This document shows positions 1 to 6,752 of a DNA stretch of 45,140 nucleotides, piece by piece. This DNA comes from Bacteroidota bacterium (lineage in GTDB: Bacteria; Bacteroidota; Bacteroidia; B-17B0; Aurantibacillaceae). Positions within the stretch are counted from its first letter, which is position 1. Each line of letters opens with the position of its first letter. The position numbers and the translations under genes were made by a program. The notes beneath the pieces are model-generated. The model worked only from the letters and a program-made list of their open reading frames with translations, did no database searches and was not told where the DNA came from. The stretch covers positions 1-45,140 of the forward strand of contig JANYBY010000061.1 in NCBI GenBank assembly GCA_025360565.1, given 5' to 3'.

Positions 1-313
1 TAAAAATATGTGTAAATAAACCGCTGCCAATTAAAAATAGCCAGGTTCGTTTTGTCATTAATTGGTTCTTCGAATATTTTGTAAATAACCAGGCCGCAAA
101 AAACATAAAACAAAAATTAAAAACAATAGAGTGGGTAATGCCACGGTGTGTTAGCAGAGCATTAACCGGTGTGGTAAAAAAATTATAAACCACATCAATA
201 TCCGGAAAATTATGGGCGATGGCACCAATGAGCATAGCCTTTTTGCCCATTTTTTTTCCGGCAATTGCTTCGCCCATGCAGGCACCGAGTAAAGTGTGTG
301 TAATAGAGTCCAT
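1..313 (-). CDS. YdjM/DUF457-like membrane metal-dependent hydrolase (partial, 3' end outside window)
   Basis: The first 104 residues are visible; the reading frame runs off the left edge of the window. It begins MDSITHTLLGACMGEA and carries His/Asp-rich motifs typical of the YdjM (DUF457) family of membrane-bound predicted metal-dependent hydrolases: H6, AHNFPDID at residues 33-40 and HRGITHS at 56-62, with hydrophobic stretches at about 64-77 and 91-104. The family's substrate is not firmly known; I infer membrane localisation. The ATG at 313 lies 7 bases after the stop of the 177-aa membrane protein gene, so it is the third gene of a unit starting at 3237. The motif match is clear; function within the family is open. 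Confidence 0.75.
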   Translation of the reverse strand, partial: MDSITHTLLGACMGEAIAGKKMGKKAMLIGAIAHNFPDIDVVYNFFTTPVNALLTHRGITHSIVFNFCFMFFAAWLFTKYSKNQLMTKRTWLFLIGSGLFTHIF

Positions 314-320
314 TTTTTTA

Positions 321-854
321 CTAAACGGTGCTGTTTGCAGTTTCAGCCTTTAAAGCCTGCGCTTTTTTTAAGATAAATGCAAAGTAACAAATGTAATAGG
401 TACACAAAATAAAAAATATAGAAGCGGTAAAAGGATTGCTGATGTCTTTTAAGGCGTCACGGTTCTGCTGAAGCTCGTCCATTTTATCAAACACCTGGGA
501 CATTTTAAAAAGACGAAATGCCACCCTGCCAAGAATTAAAAGTAATACAGATAACTCTATCCAAATATGCGTGCGGTAATACATCCCATCGGTTCGCTGT
601 TCAAATTTTGTATTTTTTATGGCAAGGTATACAAGCCCAACACCTAGTGCAATGCCAACTATGTCTGAGATAAATGATATAGGATGAAAAACAGTGAGTG
701 CTAATAACAAAACCGACACGAGCGAAAAAAGAACGATCCTGAAAATTAATTTGCCCTGGGAATATTTTTGAAAACCAATTGTTTTTTTAATTCGTCTGTA
801 AATTAAAAAGCCTATTAAAAGTACCGGGATTAAAAGCTGCTTGTAATGATCCAT
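321..854 (-). CDS. Small polytopic membrane protein, possibly CcdC/DUF1453-like
   Basis: A 177-aa protein with about five hydrophobic helices (near residues 8-19, 38-55, 60-80, 98-113 and 142-163) and a charged stretch before the last helix (KMDELQQNRDALKD). The segment IKNTKFEQRTDGMYY followed by a hydrophobic helix ending in GRVAFRLF resembles the core of CcdC/DUF1453 membrane proteins (KTSKFEIRNNEIY...IRII). I draw this resemblance from memory and it is tentative. The ATG is separated by a single base from the stop of the SBBP-repeat gene upstream, so the two are almost certainly co-transcribed. No catalytic motif is apparent. Confidence 0.6.
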   Translation of the reverse strand: MDHYKQLLIPVLLIGFLIYRRIKKTIGFQKYSQGKLIFRIVLFSLVSVLLLALTVFHPISFISDIVGIALGVGLVYLAIKNTKFEQRTDGMYYRTHIWIELSVLLLILGRVAFRLFKMSQVFDKMDELQQNRDALKDISNPFTASIFFILCTYYICYFAFILKKAQALKAETANSTV

Positions 855-855
855 T

Positions 856-3237
856 TTATTCTTTAACTATTTTTTGTACAAAGCTATTATTTTCACCGGA
901 AATTTTAAGGAAATAAATTCCTTTTGAAAGTCCGTTCAGGTCTACATCAAATTTATTTGAATCGAAGTTTAGTTTTTTTAATTCTTTACCGTTAATATCA
1001 GTCAAAAATAAAATACCTTTTGTAATGGAGCAATTAATGGTTATAACATCGTGTGCCGGGTTTGGAAAAATTTCGGCTTTAAAATTATTTTTATTGATTT
1101 CGTTCAAACCCAGGCAAGGTGATACACTTAGCGAAAGGGTTTTTGTTTTAACGCAGCCTTCAACTGAAGTACCTGTTACCGTATAAATAGTGGTCGTATT
1201 TGGTGTAACCGCAACAGTTGAGCCCGAACCTCCGGGATTCCAGTTATAATTGGCGGCGCCTGTACCCGTTAAGGTAACGGTTTCGCCGGCGCATATTAAA
1301 GTTGGATTTGCTGAAGCATTTAAAGTAAAATTCGGATTTATACTTACTATTCTCACAGCAGTGTTTGTGCATCCGTTTGGTCCTGTTCCGTTAATTGAAT
1401 AGGTGGTAGTAACGGTTGGACTCACCAAAATTGTTGTGCTTGCGGGTCCGGGGTTCCATGTGTACGAATTTGCGCCGGTGCCGCTCAACGTTAAACTTCC
1501 GCCAATACAAATGGTGCCGATGTAAGGCATAATGGTAATGGACGGCACGGCCTTAACCGTTAGGCTCAAAGTCTGCATTGCGCCTGTGCCGCAGCTGTTT
1601 GTTGCCGCTACAGAAACTATTCCGCTTGCCGAAGGAGTAATAGTTATTGTATTCGTAAGGCTATAGCCCGTCCACCCCGGAGGTAATAACCACTGGTAAT
1701 TAGTAGCTCCGCCAACAGGAGAAGCGGTAAATGATTGCGGGGAATTTGCGCACATGAGTGTATTGCCGCTAATTGAAGCAGGTTGTGTAGGGGTGAGGGT
1801 GCAAGAAGAAAGTTTAACAACAAAAACATCGCTTGATCCTAAAGAGGTAAGATTGAAAACGGAAAGGCCCGGATCGAAATCGATTGTGTTCTGAAAGTTA
1901 CCGGTTAAATAAAGTTCCTGGGTGCTTTTTACGGCTAAGCCCGGGCAGATCTCGGTTCCGGCGCTCGCCCAATTTATCATGCCAAGGTAATTTCCGGCAG
2001 GACCAAATTTTTCAATAAAAATATCTTGTCCCAAAGAGGTGAGGGTAGTAGTACCCGGGCCAGGATCAAAATCAACGGTGTTATTATAATAACCGGTTGT
2101 ATAAATATTGCCGGCACCATCAATGCCAACTTTGTTTCCGCAATCAGTTCCAGCACCTCCAATGTTCAAAGCCCATACAAAACCTCCTACCGCATTTAAT
2201 TTCAAAAGAAAAAAATCTTCATTTCCGTTTGATGTTAAGCTAAATGACCCTGGGCTCGGATCAAAATCGCCGGTGCCGGTAAACGAACCTGTAATGAGTG
2301 CGTTATTGGATGCATCTGCTTTAATTGAAATTCCAGCATTACTCAAAGTCATCCCTCCAACCTGCTTTGCATAATAAAAATTTCCGTTATTATCGAGGCA
2401 GCTAATAAAAATATTTATTGTTGGAGCGGGTGTAAATAAATTAAATGTGGCCGGTCCCGGATCAAAATCACCGGTGCTTGTAAAATATCCGGTGGTAAGA
2501 ACATATCCTCCTCCATCAACACAAATTCCATTGCCAATGGCATAAGCGCCCCCTGTGCCTCCCATTTGTTCGGCCCACACATAAGCTCCTGCCGAACTTT
2601 GTTTACATACAAAAACATTTTGTGTGGCGGAAGAAGTAATGGTTGCTGTGCCCGGGCCGCCATCAAAGTCTACGGTTCCGCTAAAAGACCCGGTTGTAAA
2701 AACATTTCCGGAGGCATCAAGGGCAATACCGTTACACTGGTCATTCGCATTGGCATTAGTATATCGGGTAGCCCAAACAAATGAGCCCGAGTTGTTAAGT
2801 TTCATTACAAACATATTTGAACTTCCGGAAGAAAGGGTAAAAGTACCCGGACCCGGATCAAAATCAACTGTGCCGCAAAAAACACCGCAGAAATTTAAAT
2901 TTCCTGAAGCATCCACTGCAAGGGCATTAGCGCTCATTAAACAGCCGGTTCCTAATTTTAAGGCCCATATAAAATTTCCGAAGGGATCAAATTTTGTTGC
3001 GTATAAACAACCCTGTGCCGGGGCATTTAAAGTATAAGAAGATGGACTAGGATCAAAATCAATTGTTCCGGTAAAAGAACCAACTGTATAAACATTTCCT
3101 GTGGCATCAATATCAACGGCGTTGGCTTTGCTAGCTGAACCTGCGCCACCAACTAATTTACCCCAATTAAAATTTGGCTGGGAAAAAATTGTAATTGCTG
3201 AAAATAAAAATAAACTTAGGGTAAATATTTTTTTCAT
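856..3237 (-). CDS. Secreted SBBP-repeat beta-propeller protein with Ig-like domains and T9SS sorting domain
   Basis: A 793-aa protein with an N-terminal signal peptide (residues 1-19, ending ITIFSQ). Residues about 30-465 hold seven repeats of roughly 55-65 aa. Each has the form G-N-x-Y-x-T-G-x-F-x-x-T-x-DFDPGPG, an SBBP-type repeat; seven copies suggest a seven-bladed beta-propeller. Three Ig/PKD-like Gly/Thr/Ser-rich modules follow (about 480-710), each with a cysteine pair. The C-terminus (IFPNPAHD ... GLSKGIYFLKI ... QKIVKE) is a type A T9SS sorting domain, so the protein is expected to pass the outer membrane through the type IX system and be anchored or released. It heads a unit with a CcdC-like and a YdjM-like membrane protein. 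The Asp-rich DFDPGPG loops could bind calcium (inference). No enzymatic motif seen. Confidence 0.85.
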   Translation of the reverse strand: MKKIFTLSLFLFSAITIFSQPNFNWGKLVGGAGSASKANAVDIDATGNVYTVGSFTGTIDFDPSPSSYTLNAPAQGCLYATKFDPFGNFIWALKLGTGCLMSANALAVDASGNLNFCGVFCGTVDFDPGPGTFTLSSGSSNMFVMKLNNSGSFVWATRYTNANANDQCNGIALDASGNVFTTGSFSGTVDFDGGPGTATITSSATQNVFVCKQSSAGAYVWAEQMGGTGGAYAIGNGICVDGGGYVLTTGYFTSTGDFDPGPATFNLFTPAPTINIFISCLDNNGNFYYAKQVGGMTLSNAGISIKADASNNALITGSFTGTGDFDPSPGSFSLTSNGNEDFFLLKLNAVGGFVWALNIGGAGTDCGNKVGIDGAGNIYTTGYYNNTVDFDPGPGTTTLTSLGQDIFIEKFGPAGNYLGMINWASAGTEICPGLAVKSTQELYLTGNFQNTIDFDPGLSVFNLTSLGSSDVFVVKLSSCTLTPTQPASISGNTLMCANSPQSFTASPVGGATNYQWLLPPGWTGYSLTNTITITPSASGIVSVAATNSCGTGAMQTLSLTVKAVPSITIMPYIGTICIGGSLTLSGTGANSYTWNPGPASTTILVSPTVTTTYSINGTGPNGCTNTAVRIVSINPNFTLNASANPTLICAGETVTLTGTGAANYNWNPGGSGSTVAVTPNTTTIYTVTGTSVEGCVKTKTLSLSVSPCLGLNEINKNNFKAEIFPNPAHDVITINCSITKGILFLTDINGKELKKLNFDSNKFDVDLNGLSKGIYFLKISGENNSFVQKIVKE

Positions 3238-3314
3238 TCTAATGAATTTTTTTGATCAATTAAATGTACAGTATTTTTTAGATGAAGGCAAATAAAAAAA
3301 CCTGTAAGTGAAGT

Positions 3315-3397
3315 GTCATCCTGACGAAGGAGGAATCCGTTCCGGCCGGAAACAGTATCGGATCATTTAGAACGGATGCTTCGTACCTCAGCATGAC
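3315..3397. repeat. Imperfect palindromic intergenic repeat (83 bp)
   Basis: The two ends, GTCATcCTGA... and ...CTCAGcATGAC, form imperfect inverted arms of about 28 bp around a perfect 12-bp palindrome TTCCGGCCGGAA (3340-3351). It lies between two minus-strand T9SS genes. The shape is that of the REP-like dispersed palindromes common in Bacteroidota intergenic DNA. No coding potential. Confidence 0.6.
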
Positions 3398-3430
3398 CGG
3401 CTGATCTTTGGATAAGAAAATGGCAAAAAC

Positions 3431-4351
3431 CTACTCTTTAATTATTTTTTTAACTACGGAACCGATGCGAATAAAATAAATACCATTTTGCAAATGCGAA
3501 ATGTTGTAGGATGATCTTTCTGAATTTATTTTATCGGTAAATACAATTTGCCCAAAAGTGTTTTCGATTTGGATTTTTAGATTAGAGTAGTATTGATTAT
3601 AAGTTAAACACTCAACATTGATGATGGAATTTGCGGGGTTGGGGAAAATTTTGAGGCTTTGGACAGGATTGCTTTCTTCTTTTATCCCAATAATTCCATC
3701 CGGGCAAGAATTTGAGTTACCGGCAGTGCATATTGGAAATGCTAACAATGAAGAGGTCATTATTGATACATAATTGGGTAAACATGTAAATGGATTGTTA
3801 TTTATATTAAAGCCACACATATATTCTGGAAAAGTAGGGAAACATGAAATATTATTACGATTGCATACCAGACCCGCAAGATAATTTGGCAACGCTGGAA
3901 GATATGTTAATTGATTATAAGCGCAATTCAAACTCTGAAGTGAATTTGGTAGGATAGGAAGGCTAATTAAATTATTGTAAGAACACGCTAAAGATTTAAG
4001 TGAACTTGGTAAAATAGGAAGACTGATTAAAGAGTTATTATAACAGTTTAAATATTGAAGCGAATTTGGTAAAACCGGTAAACTAGTTAAAGAATTCCAT
4101 GGACAATTTAACTGATCGAGTGAAGTAAAGTACTGCACCCCTTCAAGGCTTGTGATGGATTGAGAGGAAACGTCTAATATTTGAGTTGTTGTAACCAATG
4201 TGTTTGTTATGTCTAATGACCATCCGCTCATTGCTGAAGGAAATGTATTTTGCAGATAGACCATAAAATAAATATCAGGAATCAGAACATACGTTTGCGC
4301 GATGGTCGGTTTAAAAAAAAACAATAGAAAAAGAAGAATGAATTTTTTCAT
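3431..4351 (-). CDS. Secreted leucine-rich repeat protein (20-residue LRR) with T9SS sorting domain
   Basis: A 306-aa protein with signal peptide (1-19, ending PTIAQ). Residues 71-190 form six consecutive repeats of exactly 20 residues with the consensus LPxLPxSLxxLxCxxNxLxS. This is the short LRR type known from YopM/IpaH-family proteins (LPxLPxxLxxLxxxxNxL), here with a conserved cysteine at the sixth position from the repeat's midpoint. A linker and a type A T9SS sorting domain follow (IFPNPANS ... LQNGIYFIRI ... KKIIKE). Expected location is the cell surface or outside; a protein-binding role is inferred from the fold. It stands alone between two repeat-bearing intergenic regions. Confidence 0.85.
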   Translation of the reverse strand: MKKFILLFLLFFFKPTIAQTYVLIPDIYFMVYLQNTFPSAMSGWSLDITNTLVTTTQILDVSSQSITSLEGVQYFTSLDQLNCPWNSLTSLPVLPNSLQYLNCYNNSLISLPILPSSLKSLACSYNNLISLPILPNSLQSLNCAYNQLTYLPALPNYLAGLVCNRNNISCFPTFPEYMCGFNINNNPFTCLPNYVSIMTSSLLAFPICTAGNSNSCPDGIIGIKEESNPVQSLKIFPNPANSIINVECLTYNQYYSNLKIQIENTFGQIVFTDKINSERSSYNISHLQNGIYFIRIGSVVKKIIKE

Positions 4352-4451
4352 ATCTGCAATAATAATCTAAGATAATAAAAATGTGCTCAGATACCTAATT
4401 ATTGCAGAGGAATAGATTCCGGCGCTTCGAAATGACGCGTTGCCTTAGAAT

Positions 4452-4486
4452 AAAAAAAAGCCCCGGTTTAACCGAGGCGAATTTTT
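4452..4486 (-). terminator. Rho-independent terminator downstream of rny (bidirectional)
   Basis: GCCCCGGTT/AACCGAGGC (4460-4478) forms a stem of about 8 bp with one G-U pair, preceded on the plus strand by eight A (a U-tract on the minus strand) and followed by GAATTTTT. It can terminate the coiled-coil/zapA/rny transcript, and also act on the other strand. Confidence 0.7.
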
Positions 4487-4630
4487 AATTTGTGTTTCGA
4501 ATAACTCTGCATTCAGGTCATGCTTCCCTTTAGTCTTTTCTCTTGCTTCTAATTTAATGGTCTCGCATCTCGACTCCGCTCGATGTGACACGCTCGAACT
4601 GACATCCGTTTCAAATAAAAAATCATATTA

Positions 4631-4660
4631 AATCATAATCATCCGCGTCATCAGCGTTCC
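4631..4660 (+). repeat. Dispersed 30-bp repeat, copy 1
   Basis: Starts AATCATAATCATCC and ends TCAGCGTTCC. It matches 26 of 30 bases with the copy at 25114-25143 and, in reverse complement, 24 of 30 with 24912-24941. Confidence 0.7.
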
Positions 4661-4698
4661 ATTTGGTCTCGACTACGCTCGACCCGACAGTAGATTGA

Positions 4699-6255
4699 TT
4701 ACTTCGCGTATCCCGTTGCCCTCGTTTCTCTTATCACCGTAACTTTTACTTGTCCGGGATAAGTCATTTCGGTTTGGATACGTTGAGAAATATTAAATGC
4801 CAACTCTTCAGTTTGTTTATCGCTTACTTTATCGCTCGATACAATTACGCGAACTTCACGGCCCGCCTGAATAGCATACGTTTTTTCAACGCCTTCGTAA
4901 CTTAACGCTAATGCTTCCAGGTCTTTTAAACGCTTCATATACTGCTCGGCAACTTCACGGCGAGCGCCAGGCCTTGCACCGCTAATGGCATCACAAACCT
5001 GAATGATGGGCGAATACAAACTGGTCATTTCAATCTCGTCGTGGTGAGCACCAATAGCATTTACAACTTCAGGTTTTTCTTTGTATTGTTCTGCCAATTT
5101 CATTCCCAATAATGCGTGTGGCAATTCAGGTTCGTTATCGGGTACTTTTCCAATATCATGTAATAGTCCTGCACGTTTTGCTACTTTAGGATTTAAGCCC
5201 ATTTCACTTGCCATTATGCCACAAAGGTTTGCTACCTCGCGACTGTGCTGTAATAAATTTTGTCCGTAAGATGAACGGTATTTCATACGGCCCACCATAC
5301 GAATTAATTCGGGATGTAAACCGTGAATGCCAAGATCAATACATGTTCTTTTTCCTGTTTCAATAATTTCTTCATCGAGCATCTTCTTGGTTTTTTCAAC
5401 CACCTCTTCAATACGAGCGGGGTGAATACGACCATCGGTTACTAATTGATGTAAAGCCAAACGACAAATTTCTCTGCGGATAGAATCAAAACAAGATAAT
5501 GTGATGGCATCAGGCGTATCATCTACAATTATCTCAACACCGGTAGCGGCCTCTAGGGCACGAATGTTTCGACCTTCGCGCCCAATGATCCTTCCTTTAG
5601 TTTCATCGCCTTCAATATGAAAAACAGAAATTGAATTTTCAATAGCTACTTCGGTGGCAACGCGCTGTATGGTTTGTATCACAATTTTTTTAGCTTCTTT
5701 GCTGGCCGATATTTTAGCCTCTTCCATAATATCTTTTATGTGAGCCATGGCAGCAGTTTTGGCTTCATTTTTTATAGATTCTACTAATTGAACCTTGGCA
5801 TCTTCGGCCTTCAACCCGCTTATTTTTTCAAGCATTTCAACTTGTTTACGGTGTCCTTTTTCTACTTCTTCCTGACGTTGCCTGTAAATTTCTATTTGTT
5901 GTGTTGCCTGGCTTTTAAGGTCTTCGGCTTCTTTATGTTTACGGTTATTGTCCTCAATTTTTTTGTTGAGGTCGCCTTCTTTTTGTTTTAAGCGATTTTC
6001 GGTTTGGGCAATGTGGTTATTTTTTTCGGTAACACTTTTATCGTGTTCGGCCTTTAACTGAAGAAATTTTTCTTTTGCCTGGAGTATTTTTTCCTGTTTA
6101 GTGGCTTCTGCTTTTACCTCTGCCTCCTTAATTAAGTTTTCTTTTTCCTTTTTAGCGCCTTTGTTTAATTTGCTGCCGGCAAGAATAAAGCCCGCTATAA
6201 TTCCTAAAATAAGTGCTCCACCGCCCGCAATCAGTGCTATTGTAATAATGTTCAT
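4699..6255 (-). CDS. rny: Ribonuclease Y
   Basis: A 518-aa protein of the usual RNase Y length and domain order. It has an N-terminal membrane anchor (residues 4-26), a long charged coiled coil (about 30-200) and a KH domain with GRIIGREGRN at 221-230. The HD phosphohydrolase domain carries H337 (QHSRE), H366-D367 (LLHDIGK) and HHDEIE at 404-409. RNase Y is a membrane-bound endoribonuclease that initiates mRNA decay. The gene follows zapA and a structured RNA on the same strand; its ATG lies about 45 bases after the U-tract of that RNA's terminator, so it may be expressed by readthrough or from a nearby promoter. Identification is very secure. Confidence 0.97.
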   Translation of the reverse strand: MNIITIALIAGGGALILGIIAGFILAGSKLNKGAKKEKENLIKEAEVKAEATKQEKILQAKEKFLQLKAEHDKSVTEKNNHIAQTENRLKQKEGDLNKKIEDNNRKHKEAEDLKSQATQQIEIYRQRQEEVEKGHRKQVEMLEKISGLKAEDAKVQLVESIKNEAKTAAMAHIKDIMEEAKISASKEAKKIVIQTIQRVATEVAIENSISVFHIEGDETKGRIIGREGRNIRALEAATGVEIIVDDTPDAITLSCFDSIRREICRLALHQLVTDGRIHPARIEEVVEKTKKMLDEEIIETGKRTCIDLGIHGLHPELIRMVGRMKYRSSYGQNLLQHSREVANLCGIMASEMGLNPKVAKRAGLLHDIGKVPDNEPELPHALLGMKLAEQYKEKPEVVNAIGAHHDEIEMTSLYSPIIQVCDAISGARPGARREVAEQYMKRLKDLEALALSYEGVEKTYAIQAGREVRVIVSSDKVSDKQTEELAFNISQRIQTEMTYPGQVKVTVIRETRATGYAK

Positions 6256-6299
6256 TTCTTCAAAGTTTTAATCCTGACTTTTTAGGCCTGGATGATTAA

Positions 6300-6421
6300 T
6301 AAAAAAACGCACAACATTTACGCGGTTTAACCGTATAAATCCTGTGCGTGAGACCCGATCCGCCGAGGCGGTTTATCGGACAAGCAAACGTTAATGGTTC
6401 GGTTAATTCCTCACCACAAGT
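6300..6421 (-). ncRNA. ssrS: Structured RNA between zapA and rny, candidate 6S RNA (6S-Flavo-like)
   Basis: On the minus strand a closing stem pairs CTTGTGGTGAG (6420-6410) with CTCACgCACAGG (6352-6341). It encloses an A/U-rich bulge and an inner hairpin CCGAT-AAA-CCGCC-TC-GGCGG-ATCGG (6379-6355). An intrinsic terminator ends it (6349-6301). Location immediately downstream of zapA is the known position of the 6S RNA gene in many bacteria, and Bacteroidota have a short 6S class. That combination is the basis for the call; I cannot test the covariance model. A cis-acting leader or attenuator of rny is the main alternative. Confidence 0.55.
6301..6349 (-). terminator. Long intrinsic terminator ending the zapA-rny intergenic RNA
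   Basis: The stem ACGCACA/TGTGCGT (6349-6343 with 6313-6307) is extended by ATTTATACGG/CCGCGTAAAT (6340-6331 with 6325-6316, one wobble and one mismatch), followed by a run of seven U (6307-6301). The first arm overlaps the 3' strand of the closing stem of the upstream RNA, so the two helices compete. Confidence 0.75.
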
Positions 6422-6425
6422 TTTG

Positions 6426-6734
6426 CTATTCAGTGATCTTGTTAATGTTTTGGACATGTTGTTGTAACATTTCCTCAACACCGGCAAATAGCTGTTTTAA
6501 ATTACTTAATTCTTTTTCTGCTGTGTTAGCCTGTTTGTATAGCTGAGATACAAGTTGCAGCATTACCATAGTTAACACATCTTTTTTATCTTTAATCGCG
6601 TAAGCTTTTTCAAACTCGGCAATTTTAGTATTTATTAAGTTAACGGCCTCTTTAATATTTTGCTCATCAACAGCATTTACCTTTAACGGAAAAATACTAC
6701 CGGCAATTTCAACTTTTATGTTTACTTCGCTCAT
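6426..6734 (-). CDS. zapA: Cell division protein ZapA
   Basis: A 102-aa protein with the ZapA architecture. A short N-terminal globular part (MSEVNIKVEIAGSIFPLKV, then E..IKEAVNLIN at about 27-37) is followed by a C-terminal amphipathic coiled coil (TMVMLQLVSQLYKQANTAEK ...). ZapA binds FtsZ and promotes Z-ring assembly in the cytoplasm. The gene starts 18 bases after the stop of the large coiled-coil gene and is followed by the 6S-like RNA and rny, an arrangement consistent with the zapA neighbourhood in other bacteria. No irregularity seen. Confidence 0.93.
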   Translation of the reverse strand: MSEVNIKVEIAGSIFPLKVNAVDEQNIKEAVNLINTKIAEFEKAYAIKDKKDVLTMVMLQLVSQLYKQANTAEKELSNLKQLFAGVEEMLQQHVQNINKITE

Positions 6735-6752
6735 TTAAAGAGGGCGTTAAAA

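Larger units (their letters stand above)
4352..4698. other. Gene-free stretch with terminator and dispersed repeats
   Basis: No convincing open frame. It holds a bidirectional terminator (4452-4486) and two copies of CTCGACTmCGCTCGA (4569-4583 and 4668-4682). It also holds one copy of a 30-bp repeat (4631-4660) that recurs near 25 kb. The region reads as accumulated Bacteroidota-type intergenic repeats downstream of rny. Confidence 0.6.

Noticed and set aside
2108..3295. Plus-strand ORFs opposite the SBBP-repeat gene
   Set aside because: They are antisense shadows of the repeated DFDPGPG codons, Pro-rich and without start signals.
6296..6487. 63-aa minus-strand ORF across the zapA end
   Set aside because: It overlaps zapA out of frame and translates the structured RNA and its terminator.
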